From positions 37,319-101,318 of the forward strand of contig CAMUAR010000004.1 in the NCBI GenBank assembly GCA_947086895.1: 64,000 nt of DNA. The letters are read 5' to 3'. The first letter of the stretch is position 1. Every line of letters starts with the position of its first letter. Under the pieces are notes generated by a model. That model was not told the DNA's origin. It saw only the letters and a program-made list of their open reading frames with translations, and searched no databases. Both the position numbers and the translations under genes were made by a program. Below, in pieces: positions 18,251 to 26,544 of this stretch. This stretch comes from an uncultured Lachnospiraceae bacterium. GTDB taxonomy: Bacteria; Bacillota; Clostridia; Lachnospirales; Lachnospiraceae.

Positions 18251-18315
18251 AGCTTGCTGGATACGCATTGTTAAAATTGTTTTTAATAAGTTTGCGTATC
18301 AGCAGGCTTTTTTTG
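18251..18315 (+). terminator. intrinsic terminator of the CNB/ABC/TPR operon
   Basis: A long stem AGCTTGCTGGATACGCA against TGCGTATCAGCAGGCT (one bulge, one wobble) followed by TTTTTTT. Confidence 0.85.
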
Positions 18316-18398
18316 AGCAATAAATTAAAATAAAAAATAAATGGGTTTCAACAAAATCAATATATCTGCAAAAATTTAAAGAAATTTTTCTGATAATA

Positions 18399-18806
18399 TT
18401 AAACTTTAAACTTAATTTGTATTTCATTCTTTAGTCTTTGACCGCCTTTGGATTCTACGTTTCTTGTGACAGTCAATATATAAGATTCATTTTCCATATA
18501 AGCTTCCAAAGGTTCGATTTCAATATAATTTCCAGTTGGATCATAACGAATAGAGGTTTTTAATGGAGTGTCATCCTTGTCTGTCACATAAAGATTCATG
18601 TTATTTACAGTAGCTGGGTTAAGAGGGGCAGTGAATGATACTCTCCAGACGAATTTACCAGTGCGAAATTTCATATTTTGCTGCACCAAAGTTTCACTGC
18701 CGCCCGATACGCCTTCAATTTGAATATACTTTCCCATTATGCTGTCACTTGCCTTTCTAGAAATATTAATATCATTCTGATATGGTACTCTCCGAGAGAT
18801 GCGCAT
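18399..18806 (-). CDS. small beta-rich protein, Ig-like (SbsA-type) domain
   Basis: 135 residues (112 if translation starts at the internal ATG 18737). The C-terminal 85 residues alternate short strands in the pattern of SbsA/bacterial Ig-like modules (FRTGKFVWRVSFTAPLNPATV, then VTDKDDTPLKTSIRYDPTGNYIEIEP, ending YILTVTRNV). No signal peptide is visible, so the usual surface role of such modules is doubtful here. No strong ribosome binding site supports either start. It is a single gene between a terminator and the divergent flavin reductase. Confidence 0.55.
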   Translation of the reverse strand: MRISRRVPYQNDINISRKASDSIMGKYIQIEGVSGGSETLVQQNMKFRTGKFVWRVSFTAPLNPATVNNMNLYVTDKDDTPLKTSIRYDPTGNYIEIEPLEAYMENESYILTVTRNVESKGGQRLKNEIQIKFKV

Positions 18807-19043
18807 AATCTGCTTATGAATTTATTCTCCCTTTGGTCGAATGCGAATTAACGCAGTATAATATCTTCCGCCATTATACCATACTGAAAAGAAATTTTAT
18901 AGTGGATTTAAAAAAAATACTAGTAATTCGCTGCAAATCATGTTACAATGCACCTGTCCTGTTTTAATTCGTCTTATAAGTTTTGGATAGAGCAGGAGAA
19001 TTTGGAAATACTTGTTTTTAAAATCTTTGTTGTGGGAGCAGAA

Positions 19044-19601
19044 ATGCAGAAAGAACTTTGGAAAGCGGGCAATATGTTGTATCCTCTGCCGGCGGTTATG
19101 GTGAGCTGTGCAGAAAATAACAGAAAAAATATTATTACAGTGGCATGGACTGGCACGGTATGTACCAACCCGCCGATGCTTTCGATCTCCGTGCGCCCGG
19201 AGCGCTTTTCGTATGGAATTATCGAGCGCACAGGAGAGTTTGTAGTTAATCTGACAACAAGAGCGCTGGCGCATGCCTGTGATTTTTGCGGCGTGAAGTC
19301 AGGCAGAGATATCGATAAATTTAAAGAAACAAAATTGACTGCTATTGATGCAGATTTTGTCGGTGCGCCGCTGATTGCGGAATCACCAGTAAATATAGAG
19401 TGCCGTGTGGATCAGATATTGAAACTTGGCTCACATGATATGTTCTTAGCAAAGGTACTTGGCGTACATATCAGCAAAAAGTATCTAAATAAAAATCAAA
19501 AATTTGAGTTGGCGAAAGCAGAACCGATTGTGTATTCTCATGGGGAATATTACGGTCTTGGAGATCTAATTGGAAAATTCGGATATTCAGTGAAGAAATG
19601 A
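19044..19601 (+). CDS. flavin reductase family protein (FMN-binding)
   Basis: 185 residues from ATG 19044, with GGGAG five bases upstream; the 32-codon in-frame extension lacks a ribosome binding site. The sequence fits the flavoredoxin/flavin reductase-like split-barrel family: NMLYPLPAVMVSCAENN, NIITVAWTGTVCTNPPMLSISVRP and SYGIIERTGEFVVNL, which build the FMN site. The family transfers electrons via FMN; the substrate is unknown. The stop codon overlaps the first possible start of the shikimate kinase gene (ATGA), so the two are translationally coupled. Confidence 0.85.
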   Translation: MQKELWKAGNMLYPLPAVMVSCAENNRKNIITVAWTGTVCTNPPMLSISVRPERFSYGIIERTGEFVVNLTTRALAHACDFCGVKSGRDIDKFKETKLTAIDADFVGAPLIAESPVNIECRVDQILKLGSHDMFLAKVLGVHISKKYLNKNQKFELAKAEPIVYSHGEYYGLGDLIGKFGYSVKK

Positions 19602-19609
19602 GGAAAACA

Positions 19610-20107
19610 ATGAAAAATAATGTCGTATTGGTTGGTATGCCGGGGGCAGGGAAAAGTACAGTGGGGATTGTGCTGGCAAAACTGCTTGGCTACCGTTTTC
19701 TTGATTCTGACCTTGTGATTCAGGAGGCAGAAGGGCGTCTGCTGAAAGATATTATTGAGCAGGAGGGAATCACACGTTTTATTGAAATCGAGGAAAAGAT
19801 CAATGCGGAAATCCGCGCGGAGCATACGGTAATTGCGACGGGCGGCAGTGTTGTTTATGGAAAAAAAGCGATGGAAAATATGCGCAGCTTGGGAAGGGTT
19901 GTATATATCAAGCTGTCTTATAAGGAGATTTGTTCTCGTGTCGGAAATGTGAAGCAGAGAGGGATTGTGCTGGCAAAAGGTCAGACATTCAGAGAGCTGT
20001 ACGACGAGCGTATTTTGCTGTACGAGCATTATGCGGATCTTGTGATAGATGCTGAGAAAATGACAGTTGAAGAGACCGCAATGGGTATAAAAGAATTGCT
20101 GAAATAA
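19610..20107 (+). CDS. aroK: shikimate kinase
   Basis: 165 residues. Walker A GMPGAGKSTVG (about residues 10-20), DSDLVIQEAEG (shikimate/Mg-binding Asp, about 34), the ATGGSVV strand (Gly-Gly contacting shikimate) and a C-terminal YDERILLYEHYADLVID helix are all family hallmarks. The enzyme phosphorylates shikimate with ATP in aromatic amino acid synthesis. The mobile lid (NVKQRGIVLAKGQ) is somewhat atypical because shikimate kinases usually carry RPLL here, so a related small-molecule kinase cannot be excluded. The start ATG 19610 follows GAGGA by about 5 bases. It is co-transcribed with the flavin reductase gene. Confidence 0.8.
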   Translation: MKNNVVLVGMPGAGKSTVGIVLAKLLGYRFLDSDLVIQEAEGRLLKDIIEQEGITRFIEIEEKINAEIRAEHTVIATGGSVVYGKKAMENMRSLGRVVYIKLSYKEICSRVGNVKQRGIVLAKGQTFRELYDERILLYEHYADLVIDAEKMTVEETAMGIKELLK

Positions 20108-20227
20108 CAGCAGAACAGACGTGCGGTTTGAGTGGAAAATATTTTACAGTTCTATATAGAAAAAAGAATAATTTTTGGAAAAACTGCTGAAAATGAATTC
20201 TTAAATAGCCAAAAGGACAATTACATA

Positions 20228-20255
20228 TTTACAAATAATGTGCTTGCGATATAAT
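20228..20255 (+). promoter_or_regulatory. promoter of murA
   Basis: TTTACA (20228-20233), 16-base spacer, TATAAT (20250-20255). It gives a leader of about 115 bases containing a short CCGCCC-type inverted repeat before the ribosome binding site. Confidence 0.7.
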
Positions 20256-20380
20256 AGGAAAGAAATGGGTATAGGATTGAGCAAAAATGCTCATAGTATG
20301 GTTATAAGAGGTGTTGCCGGAAACGGGACACCATTATTATATATGGGCGGATTGAGCCGCCCGATTTCACGAGGTGGATG

Positions 20381-21679
20381 ATGGAACAATATATTATAAA
20401 GGGCGGAAAAGCCCTTGCAGGTGAAGTATGTATCAATGGCGCTAAAAATGCAGCACTTGGGATTTTGGCAGCTTCGGTTATGACCGATGATTTTGTGACA
20501 ATAGAGAATCTTCCAGATGTGCGCGATATTCATGTACTTTTGCAGGCGATCGAATCCATTGGCGCGAAGGTGGAGCGCGTCAACCGCCATACTGCACGTA
20601 TTTGCGGCAGCACCATTTCTTCTGTTGTGGTGGAAAATGAATATATTCGCCGTATCCGCGCGTCCTATTACCTGCTTGGCGCGCTGCTTGGAAAATATAA
20701 AAATGCTCAAGTGTCGCTGCCGGGGGGATGCGATATTGGCAGCCGTCCGATCGACCAGCATATCAAGGGTTTTGAAGCGCTTGGCGCAAAGGTAAAGATT
20801 CATCACGGTATGATTGAGGCGGAAGCAGAACATTTGACAGGCAATCATATTTATCTTGATGTGGCGAGTGTGGGCGCAACGATCAATATTATGCTGGCTG
20901 CCGCGCTGGCGGATGGTCAGACCATCATTGAAAATCCGGCAAAAGAGCCTCATGTTGTCGATGTGGCAAGCTTTTTAAACAGCATGGGTGCAAATATTAA
21001 AGGAGCCGGCACGGATGTGATTCGCATTGTCGGCGTGACAAAGCTTCACGGAAGCACTTATTCTGTGATTCCAGACCAGATCGAAGCAGGTACATTTATG
21101 CTGGCGGCAGCTGCAACGCGCGGTGATGTGACAATCCGCAGTGTGATTCCGAAGCACTTGGAGGCAATCAGTGCAAAGCTTGTGGAGATTGGCGCGGAGG
21201 TTGAAGAGTTTGATGATGCAATCCGTGTGGTCGCGACAAAACGTCTTGGACATACGCAGATAAAAACACTGCCATATCCTGGTTTTCCAACAGATATGCA
21301 GCCGCAGATTACAGCGCTGCTTGCGATATGCAAGGGTACGAGCATTGTGACCGAGAGTATTTATGAGAACCGCTTTAAATATGTTGATGAGCTTGCCAGA
21401 ATGGGTACAAACATTAAAGTAGAAGGAAATAATGCGATTGTAAACGGTGTGGCAGAGCTGACGGGAGCGAGCGTATGCGCCCCGGATTTGCGCGCTGGAG
21501 CCGCGCTGGTTATCGCCGGACTGGTAGCGGAAGGCTACACAACCGTTGAACAGATTTATTATATTGAACGTGGTTATGAATGTTTTGAACAGAAAATGCG
21601 CGAGCTTGGCGCTGATATGGAAAAAGTAGATTCTGAAGATAATAAAGCGATCCAAAAATTTAAATTAAAAGTAGGCTAA
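20381..21679 (+). CDS. murA: UDP-N-acetylglucosamine 1-carboxyvinyltransferase
   Basis: 432 residues (an ATG at 20378 is also possible; spacing from GAGG favours 20381). The first step of peptidoglycan synthesis: transfer of enolpyruvate from PEP to UDP-GlcNAc, in the cytoplasm. The EPSP-synthase-like inside-out barrel repeats are evident (INGAKNAALGILAASV at the start; GATINIMLAAALADG; QIEAGTFMLAAAATRG). The active-site Cys is present in LPGGCDIGSRPIDQHIKG (about residue 114), so the enzyme should be fosfomycin-sensitive in the usual way. The length is normal for the family. Confidence 0.96.
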   Translation: MEQYIIKGGKALAGEVCINGAKNAALGILAASVMTDDFVTIENLPDVRDIHVLLQAIESIGAKVERVNRHTARICGSTISSVVVENEYIRRIRASYYLLGALLGKYKNAQVSLPGGCDIGSRPIDQHIKGFEALGAKVKIHHGMIEAEAEHLTGNHIYLDVASVGATINIMLAAALADGQTIIENPAKEPHVVDVASFLNSMGANIKGAGTDVIRIVGVTKLHGSTYSVIPDQIEAGTFMLAAAATRGDVTIRSVIPKHLEAISAKLVEIGAEVEEFDDAIRVVATKRLGHTQIKTLPYPGFPTDMQPQITALLAICKGTSIVTESIYENRFKYVDELARMGTNIKVEGNNAIVNGVAELTGASVCAPDLRAGAALVIAGLVAEGYTTVEQIYYIERGYECFEQKMRELGADMEKVDSEDNKAIQKFKLKVG

Positions 21680-21813
21680 AACCGATAGAGCAACAAAAAA
21701 GTCCATTTTAAACTTTGTGTATTTCACAATTTTGGGAAGGCAAGGTTTTTTTGGCGTACAAAAATTTTGAAATACGAAAAGGAAAGCAACTAGACAGTAA
21801 AAGATGGAATATC

Positions 21814-21845
21814 AAAAGGGGTACTTTGTCCGTACAAAGTACCCC
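21814..21845 (-). terminator. terminator of the HD-GYP gene
   Basis: A perfect 12-bp stem GGGGTACTTTGT/ACAAAGTACCCC with a 4-base loop. On the minus strand it is followed by TTTT. It lies about 70 bases past the HD-GYP stop. Confidence 0.8.
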
Positions 21846-21916
21846 TGAAAGTGTTTGCCAATTACCCACCACCCAAAGATTTTATAAGGAGTATTTGTTA
21901 GATTTTATAAAATTAT

Positions 21917-23005
21917 TTACAGAATTGCTTCGATATATAAGTCCGATTCTCTGGACAGGTCGATAAATTGTTTGCCGACCTGAATAACGGGCTTTGAGAG
22001 GCTGGTGCGGTTCATCATAACAATCGTACCTTCTGATTGGTCATTTAAGCGCACATTGTTGTTTAAGTAAGTCTGGTTGACATGCTCAAGGAATGTCATA
22101 ACGGTGCGGGTATCAAACTTGGAAAGTCCCTCCGACTCAAAGATGCCAATCACTTCAAATGGACAGAGAGGACCACGGTAGACACGAGCCGCCGTCATTG
22201 CTTCATACACATCTGCAACCATAACAATTTTCGCAAAACGATCGATCTGGTCTCCTTTGATTCCCATTGGATAACCGCTGCCATCACAGCGCTCATGGTG
22301 CATCATTGCAGTCATTTGGACATGAATATTTGCATTTTGGGCGCGCAGAATATTATAGCCCCGCACTGGATGAGTTTTGACAGTATTAAATTCTGCCTCC
22401 GTCAATTTATCCGGTTTTTTAATGATTTCCGGCGGTATCATAATCTTGCCGATATCGTGAAGAAGACCGCACAAAGTTAATGTTTCAAGTTCTTTTTTGG
22501 TAAGGTGCAGCCAGCGGCCGAGAACATTCGAGATCAGCGCTACATTAAGGCAGTGCATGTAAGTTTCGTCGTCCTGGTTGCGCATATTGTGAATCATATC
22601 AAAAACATGCATACCATTTCGAGTGTACATCAAGATAGAGTTGATATCCTGAATCAGTTCTTCCGCATCAATCTGTTCGTCTTTTTCAACAATATCCGTT
22701 AAATGCCCGCGCAGATGTCCTTCGGATCTTAGCAGGGAGGAAGAAAAAGCTTTAAACTCCTTGGTCTTTTTTACTTTTTCAGAGTAGTGGAGTACCTTGA
22801 ATGGCACAGTTTTGGAAGGTACAGAAGCATTGTCATCCAGCAGGATCGTAACCTGATGAATCGAGTAAAATTTTAATCGCGTGATAACTTTGTCTGTGAC
22901 TGTTGTGTTGGCGCGGACAATCAGCAGGTTGTTTGGGGTATACACATCATCTGCGATCAGCATTCCAGGAACTGTCTGGCTTGTTAGGACTTGTAACTTT
23001 TTCAT
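21917..23005 (-). CDS. HD-GYP domain protein, probable c-di-GMP phosphodiesterase
   Basis: 362 residues from ATG 23005, with GGAGG 8 bases upstream. The N-terminal 120 residues are a small domain (TSQTVPGMLIADDVYTPNN, repeated in many clostridial HD-GYP proteins). The HD-GYP domain spans about 125-315, with HCLNVALISNVLGRWL, the HD pair in GLLHDIGKI, and HHERCDGSGYP, all intact. Such domains hydrolyse cyclic di-GMP to pGpG or GMP. No receiver domain or membrane segment is seen. It is monocistronic with its own promoter and terminator. Confidence 0.9.
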   Translation of the reverse strand: MKKLQVLTSQTVPGMLIADDVYTPNNLLIVRANTTVTDKVITRLKFYSIHQVTILLDDNASVPSKTVPFKVLHYSEKVKKTKEFKAFSSSLLRSEGHLRGHLTDIVEKDEQIDAEELIQDINSILMYTRNGMHVFDMIHNMRNQDDETYMHCLNVALISNVLGRWLHLTKKELETLTLCGLLHDIGKIMIPPEIIKKPDKLTEAEFNTVKTHPVRGYNILRAQNANIHVQMTAMMHHERCDGSGYPMGIKGDQIDRFAKIVMVADVYEAMTAARVYRGPLCPFEVIGIFESEGLSKFDTRTVMTFLEHVNQTYLNNNVRLNDQSEGTIVMMNRTSLSKPVIQVGKQFIDLSRESDLYIEAIL

Positions 23006-23064
23006 AGCGATGGCCTCCAATCGTTACAGATTTGCCTTGAAATTTACTGTAACAAATTTTTGCA

Positions 23065-23080
23065 GAAGGCCGGAGCCTTC
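23065..23080 (-). other. stem-loop in the HD-GYP leader
   Basis: A 6-bp stem GAAGGC/GCCTTC closing a 4-base loop (TCCG on the minus strand), about 60 bases upstream of the start. A second inverted repeat, GTTACAG/CTGTAAC, lies between it and the ribosome binding site. The leader does not show the c-di-GMP riboswitch core. Confidence 0.5.
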
Positions 23081-23198
23081 TATATGGCAGGTGAATCATT
23101 AAATTTAAGGGGGTATTTGAGAGATTTGATGCAGTATCATGGATAAAATAGCAATATGCACAGATATAAGAAGAAATCTCCAACACGCCCTAACAACA

Positions 23199-23227
23199 AT
23201 TATAGGAAAAATTTAAGGAAAAGTCAA
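23199..23227 (-). promoter_or_regulatory. SigA promoter of the HD-GYP gene
   Basis: Minus strand TTGACT (23227-23222), 17-base spacer, TATAAT (23204-23199); leader of about 190 bases. The rest of the divergent region (23228-23428) is AT-rich with nothing recognised. Confidence 0.8.
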
Positions 23228-23428
23228 TTTATTTATGTAGTATGGTGTGAGAAATCTAGAAAAGTGGTTTTTATGTAGAGAAAGAAGAGATTATGGTAAA
23301 AAAAATTATTATAAATATAAAATAACTATTTAATGAATGCAAAAATCTTATTGATTAAAGTATAGAAAGTATTTTTGATTTTAAAATAGCTATACCGTCC
23401 AAATGAAAAAATAGCAGAAAAACATTTC

Positions 23429-23457
23429 TTGACAAACGATAAAAAAAAGAATATAAT
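23429..23457 (+). promoter_or_regulatory. promoter of the copper operon
   Basis: Perfect TTGACA (23429-23434), 17-base spacer, perfect TATAAT (23452-23457). Confidence 0.9.
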
Positions 23458-23466
23458 CAAAACAAG

Positions 23467-23483
23467 ATACCCTTAGGGGGTAT
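23467..23483 (+). promoter_or_regulatory. CsoR operator
   Basis: ATACCCTTAGGGGGTAT is a G-tract inverted repeat of the kind bound by CsoR copper repressors. It starts 10 bases after the -10 element, so bound CsoR would block transcription. The csoR gene is in the same operon, giving Cu(I)-relieved autorepression. Confidence 0.9.
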
Positions 23484-23509
23484 ATGCGAAACCGCGGAAT
23501 GGAGGCAGT

Positions 23510-25750
23510 ATGAAACAGGAGGTATATAAAATTACCGGCATGAGCTGCGCAGCGTGCAGCAGCGCAGTAGAGCGTGTTACAAGAAAGATGGACGGCGTTG
23601 CGCGCAGTGATGTGAATTTGACAACCACAAAAATGCGGATTGAGTATGATGAAACAAAAGTTACGCCAGAGCTGATTATCGCAAAAATTGAGAAGGCAGG
23701 TTTCGGTGCAGAAATTTTTACCGACGATGCCGAAAAGCGCAGGCAGGAGGCAAAAGACCAGGAAAAAGAATTGAAAAACAGCAGAAGAAGACTTATTTTG
23801 GCGATAATTTTTGCCGCTCCGCTGCTCTATTTATCTATGGGTCATATGATGCCTTTTCCAATGCCAGTGCCAAAGGCATTTCATATGACGGAACATCCAA
23901 TGACATTTGCGGTTGCTCAGCTTATTCTGACCGTGCCGATTCTTATATTTGGAAGAAATTTTTATATTCATGGTTTTCCGGCACTGTTAAAGGGAAATCC
24001 AAATATGGACTCGCTTGTTGCAATCGGCACAATGGCAGCATTTTTATATAGCCTTGTTATGACAATTTTGATTCCAAAAAACATGGAACATGTACACCAG
24101 CTCTATTATGAGTCGGCGGCGGTTGTTGTGACACTTGTTATGCTTGGCAAATATATGGAGAAGCGAAGCAAAGGAAAGACGTCTGAGGCGATACGCAAAC
24201 TTATGGCGCTTGCTCCAGACACGGCGGTTCTGCTTATAGACGGCGCAGAGCGGGAAGTTCCAGTAGAACAACTTGAACCGGGAAATATAATCGTGATTCG
24301 CTCAGGCGCGAGAATTCCACTGGACGGAATTATTGTATCCGGCAGCGGCAGTGTTGATGAATCTATGCTTACCGGGGAGAGTCTTCCTGTTGATAAAGAA
24401 GCCGGCAGCGAAGTGATTGGCGGCAGCTTAAATTATGATGGATTGTTCCAGGTGAAAGTAACACGTACTGGGTCCGATACGACGCTTGCAAAAATTGTAC
24501 AGTTGATGGAGGATGCACAGGGAAAGAAAGCACCAATCTCAAAAATTGCGGATAAAGTAGCTGGATATTTTGTCCCGGCAGTTATGGTGATCGCATTTGC
24601 AGCGGCAGTAATCTGGCTGCTGACAGGCAAAGATTTTTCATTTGCTCTGCGGATTTTTGTTTCTGTTCTTGTAATTGCATGTCCGTGTGCGTTAGGGCTT
24701 GCGACGCCGACTGCGATTATGGTAGGCACGGGGCTTGGCGCGCAGAACGGTATTCTGGTCAAATCCGGCGAAGCGTTGGAACTTGCGCAGCAAGTAGATA
24801 CTGTTGTGCTTGATAAAACCGGGACAATCACAGAAGGAAAGCCAAAAGTAATCACTATACTGCACGATGGAATAGAGAGGGGAGAGCTGTTGGCGGTTGC
24901 CGCCGGAGCAGAAGCAGGCAGCGAACATCCTTTGGCCAAAGCAATTCTTTTTGAAGCGCAGGTGATTGGAGCAGAGGCTTATAAAGTATCAGAATTTCGC
25001 AATCTTGCGGGATATGGAGTTTATGCAAAACTTGCCGATAACAGGGAAGTTTATCTCGGCAAAGCTGGACTTGCAAAGGAGTACAGCAATAATGCTGAGG
25101 ATTGGCAGGAGCGCGCTTCCGGGCTTGCCTCAAAGGGGCAGACGCCGATGTATGTGGTGGTGGATGGCAAAACCGTCGGCATCATCAGTGTGGCAGACCC
25201 AATCAAAGAAACCAGCGCGGCAGCGATAGACGCTCTGAAAAAAGACGGGGTGCGCGTTTATATGCTGACCGGGGACAATCGGTATACAGCAGAGTATATT
25301 GGAGCGCAGGCGCGTGTGGACGAGGTTGTTGCAGAAGTACTTCCACAGGATAAAGCGGGCATGATTGAGGAGTTGCAAAAACAGGGAAAAAGAGTTATGA
25401 TGGTAGGCGATGGAATCAATGACGCGCCGGCTTTGGTGCAGGCGGAAGTTGGCTGTGCGATCGGCAGCGGCAGCGATATCGCCATTGACTCCGCAGATAT
25501 TGTGCTGATGAAGTCCGATCTGATGGATGTACATCGCGCGATTCGCTTAAGTCGTATGACAATTCGAAATATACGGCAAAATTTATTTTGGGCGTTTTTT
25601 TATAATACCGTTGGAATACCTGTAGCCGCAGGGCTTTTGTATCCGTTTACAAAAACTTTGCTCAGCCCTATGATCGGTGGTTTTGCGATGTCTTTAAGCT
25701 CTGTGTGCGTTGTCAGCAATGCGCTTCGGCTGAGGTTTAAAAAGTTGTGA
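23510..25750 (+). CDS. copA: copper-translocating P-type ATPase
   Basis: 746 residues. One N-terminal heavy-metal-associated domain with GMSCAACSSAVERV (CxxC). The P1B-type core follows: transmembrane helices from about residue 90, actuator motif TGES, the membrane CPC metal site in IACPCALGLATPT, phosphorylation motif DKTGTITEG, the HP motif in GSEHPLAKAI, and GDGINDAPAL near the C-terminus. CPC plus this layout marks a Cu(I) exporter. It exports copper from the cytoplasm using ATP. A GGAGG precedes the ATG. It is the first gene of the copA-csoR-copZ operon under the CsoR operator. Confidence 0.95.
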   Translation: MKQEVYKITGMSCAACSSAVERVTRKMDGVARSDVNLTTTKMRIEYDETKVTPELIIAKIEKAGFGAEIFTDDAEKRRQEAKDQEKELKNSRRRLILAIIFAAPLLYLSMGHMMPFPMPVPKAFHMTEHPMTFAVAQLILTVPILIFGRNFYIHGFPALLKGNPNMDSLVAIGTMAAFLYSLVMTILIPKNMEHVHQLYYESAAVVVTLVMLGKYMEKRSKGKTSEAIRKLMALAPDTAVLLIDGAEREVPVEQLEPGNIIVIRSGARIPLDGIIVSGSGSVDESMLTGESLPVDKEAGSEVIGGSLNYDGLFQVKVTRTGSDTTLAKIVQLMEDAQGKKAPISKIADKVAGYFVPAVMVIAFAAAVIWLLTGKDFSFALRIFVSVLVIACPCALGLATPTAIMVGTGLGAQNGILVKSGEALELAQQVDTVVLDKTGTITEGKPKVITILHDGIERGELLAVAAGAEAGSEHPLAKAILFEAQVIGAEAYKVSEFRNLAGYGVYAKLADNREVYLGKAGLAKEYSNNAEDWQERASGLASKGQTPMYVVVDGKTVGIISVADPIKETSAAAIDALKKDGVRVYMLTGDNRYTAEYIGAQARVDEVVAEVLPQDKAGMIEELQKQGKRVMMVGDGINDAPALVQAEVGCAIGSGSDIAIDSADIVLMKSDLMDVHRAIRLSRMTIRNIRQNLFWAFFYNTVGIPVAAGLLYPFTKTLLSPMIGGFAMSLSSVCVVSNALRLRFKKL

Positions 25751-25792
25751 TAAATACCGAGCTTAGTTTGTATTTTAGAAATGAGGATTTTT

Positions 25793-26083
25793 ATGGGGGA
25801 TTGTTGTCAGAAGAAGTATCGGGACAAATCGGAATCAAGTGAATTGATCCATCGATTGAACCGGATTGAAGGGCAGATTCGCGGCATACGCAATATGGTG
25901 GAAAATGATGTTTATTGTGTGGATATTTTAACGCAGGTATCCGCGGCAAACGCAGCACTGACTGCATTTAGCAAGGTGCTGTTAAACAATCATATCCGAA
26001 CCTGTGTTGTGGAGGACATCCGTGCAGGGCAGGACGGTAAGGTGGAAGAACTGCTTGAGGCGATACAGAAGTTTATAAAATAA
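25793..26083 (+). CDS. csoR: copper-sensing transcriptional repressor
   Basis: 96 residues from ATG 25793 (GAGG six bases upstream; the earlier in-frame ATG 25781 lies over this site). All-helical DUF156/CsoR family: LIHRLNRIEGQIRGIRNMVE, then the Cu(I) ligands Cys in VYCVDILTQ and His and Cys in NNHIRTCV, the C-H-C set of true CsoR proteins. Apo-CsoR binds the G-tract operator upstream of copA and leaves it on binding Cu(I). It ends before copZ with a 72-base gap. Confidence 0.93.
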   Translation: MGDCCQKKYRDKSESSELIHRLNRIEGQIRGIRNMVENDVYCVDILTQVSAANAALTAFSKVLLNNHIRTCVVEDIRAGQDGKVEELLEAIQKFIK

Positions 26084-26155
26084 AAATATAAATAAAGAAA
26101 AAGTAAAGATAAAACAGGACAACCAAAAATATTTTAAATTTAAGGAGGAAATAAA

Positions 26156-26353
26156 ATGACAACATTAGATGTGAAGGAAATGAGCTGCAATCATTGCGTA
26201 GAGCGTATTGGCAAGGCACTGGAGACCGCTGGCATCAAACACAGCATTGATCTGGCAACAAAGACGGTGACCATCGACGGCTGTGAAAATTGCGTAAAAA
26301 AAGCGATAGAGGAATTGGACGATATCGGTTTTACGGCGGAAGCCCGCGCATAA
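26156..26353 (+). CDS. copZ: copper chaperone with two CxxC motifs
   Basis: 65 residues; one ferredoxin-like heavy-metal-associated domain with the metal loop EMSCNHCVERI (CxxC at about residues 10-13). CopZ delivers Cu(I) to CopA. Unusually, a second CxxC is present in DGCENCVKKAI, at the strand-helix turn in the second half of the domain, where copper chaperones normally have no cysteines. AAGGAGG precedes the ATG. It is the last gene of the copper operon. Confidence 0.88.
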   Translation: MTTLDVKEMSCNHCVERIGKALETAGIKHSIDLATKTVTIDGCENCVKKAIEELDDIGFTAEARA

Positions 26354-26434
26354 TCAAAAGGGTTTTTCCAAGAGCATGTCTGAAAATTAAAAATTGCATA
26401 AAAGAAAGAGAAAAATGCGCTCGGAATCAATAAC

Positions 26435-26480
26435 ACAGCCCGGAAATTGCAGGATTGCAAATTTTCCGGGCTGTATTTTA
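26435..26480 (+). terminator. terminator after copZ
   Basis: Stem ACAGCCCGGAAA/TTTCCGGGCTGT with a roughly 20-base loop region, then ATTTTAT. It lies between the convergent copZ and flavo-diiron genes and may serve both. Confidence 0.75.
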
Positions 26481-26544
26481 TAAGCGAATGCCTGTGAGAA
26501 TAATTACAGCACTGTTACCTTTAAAATTTTTCTTTTTTTTAGTT

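Noticed and set aside
23021..23198. c-di-GMP riboswitch in the HD-GYP leader
   Set aside because: The leader is long and structured but the conserved GEMM-I or GEMM-II core sequences are not present.
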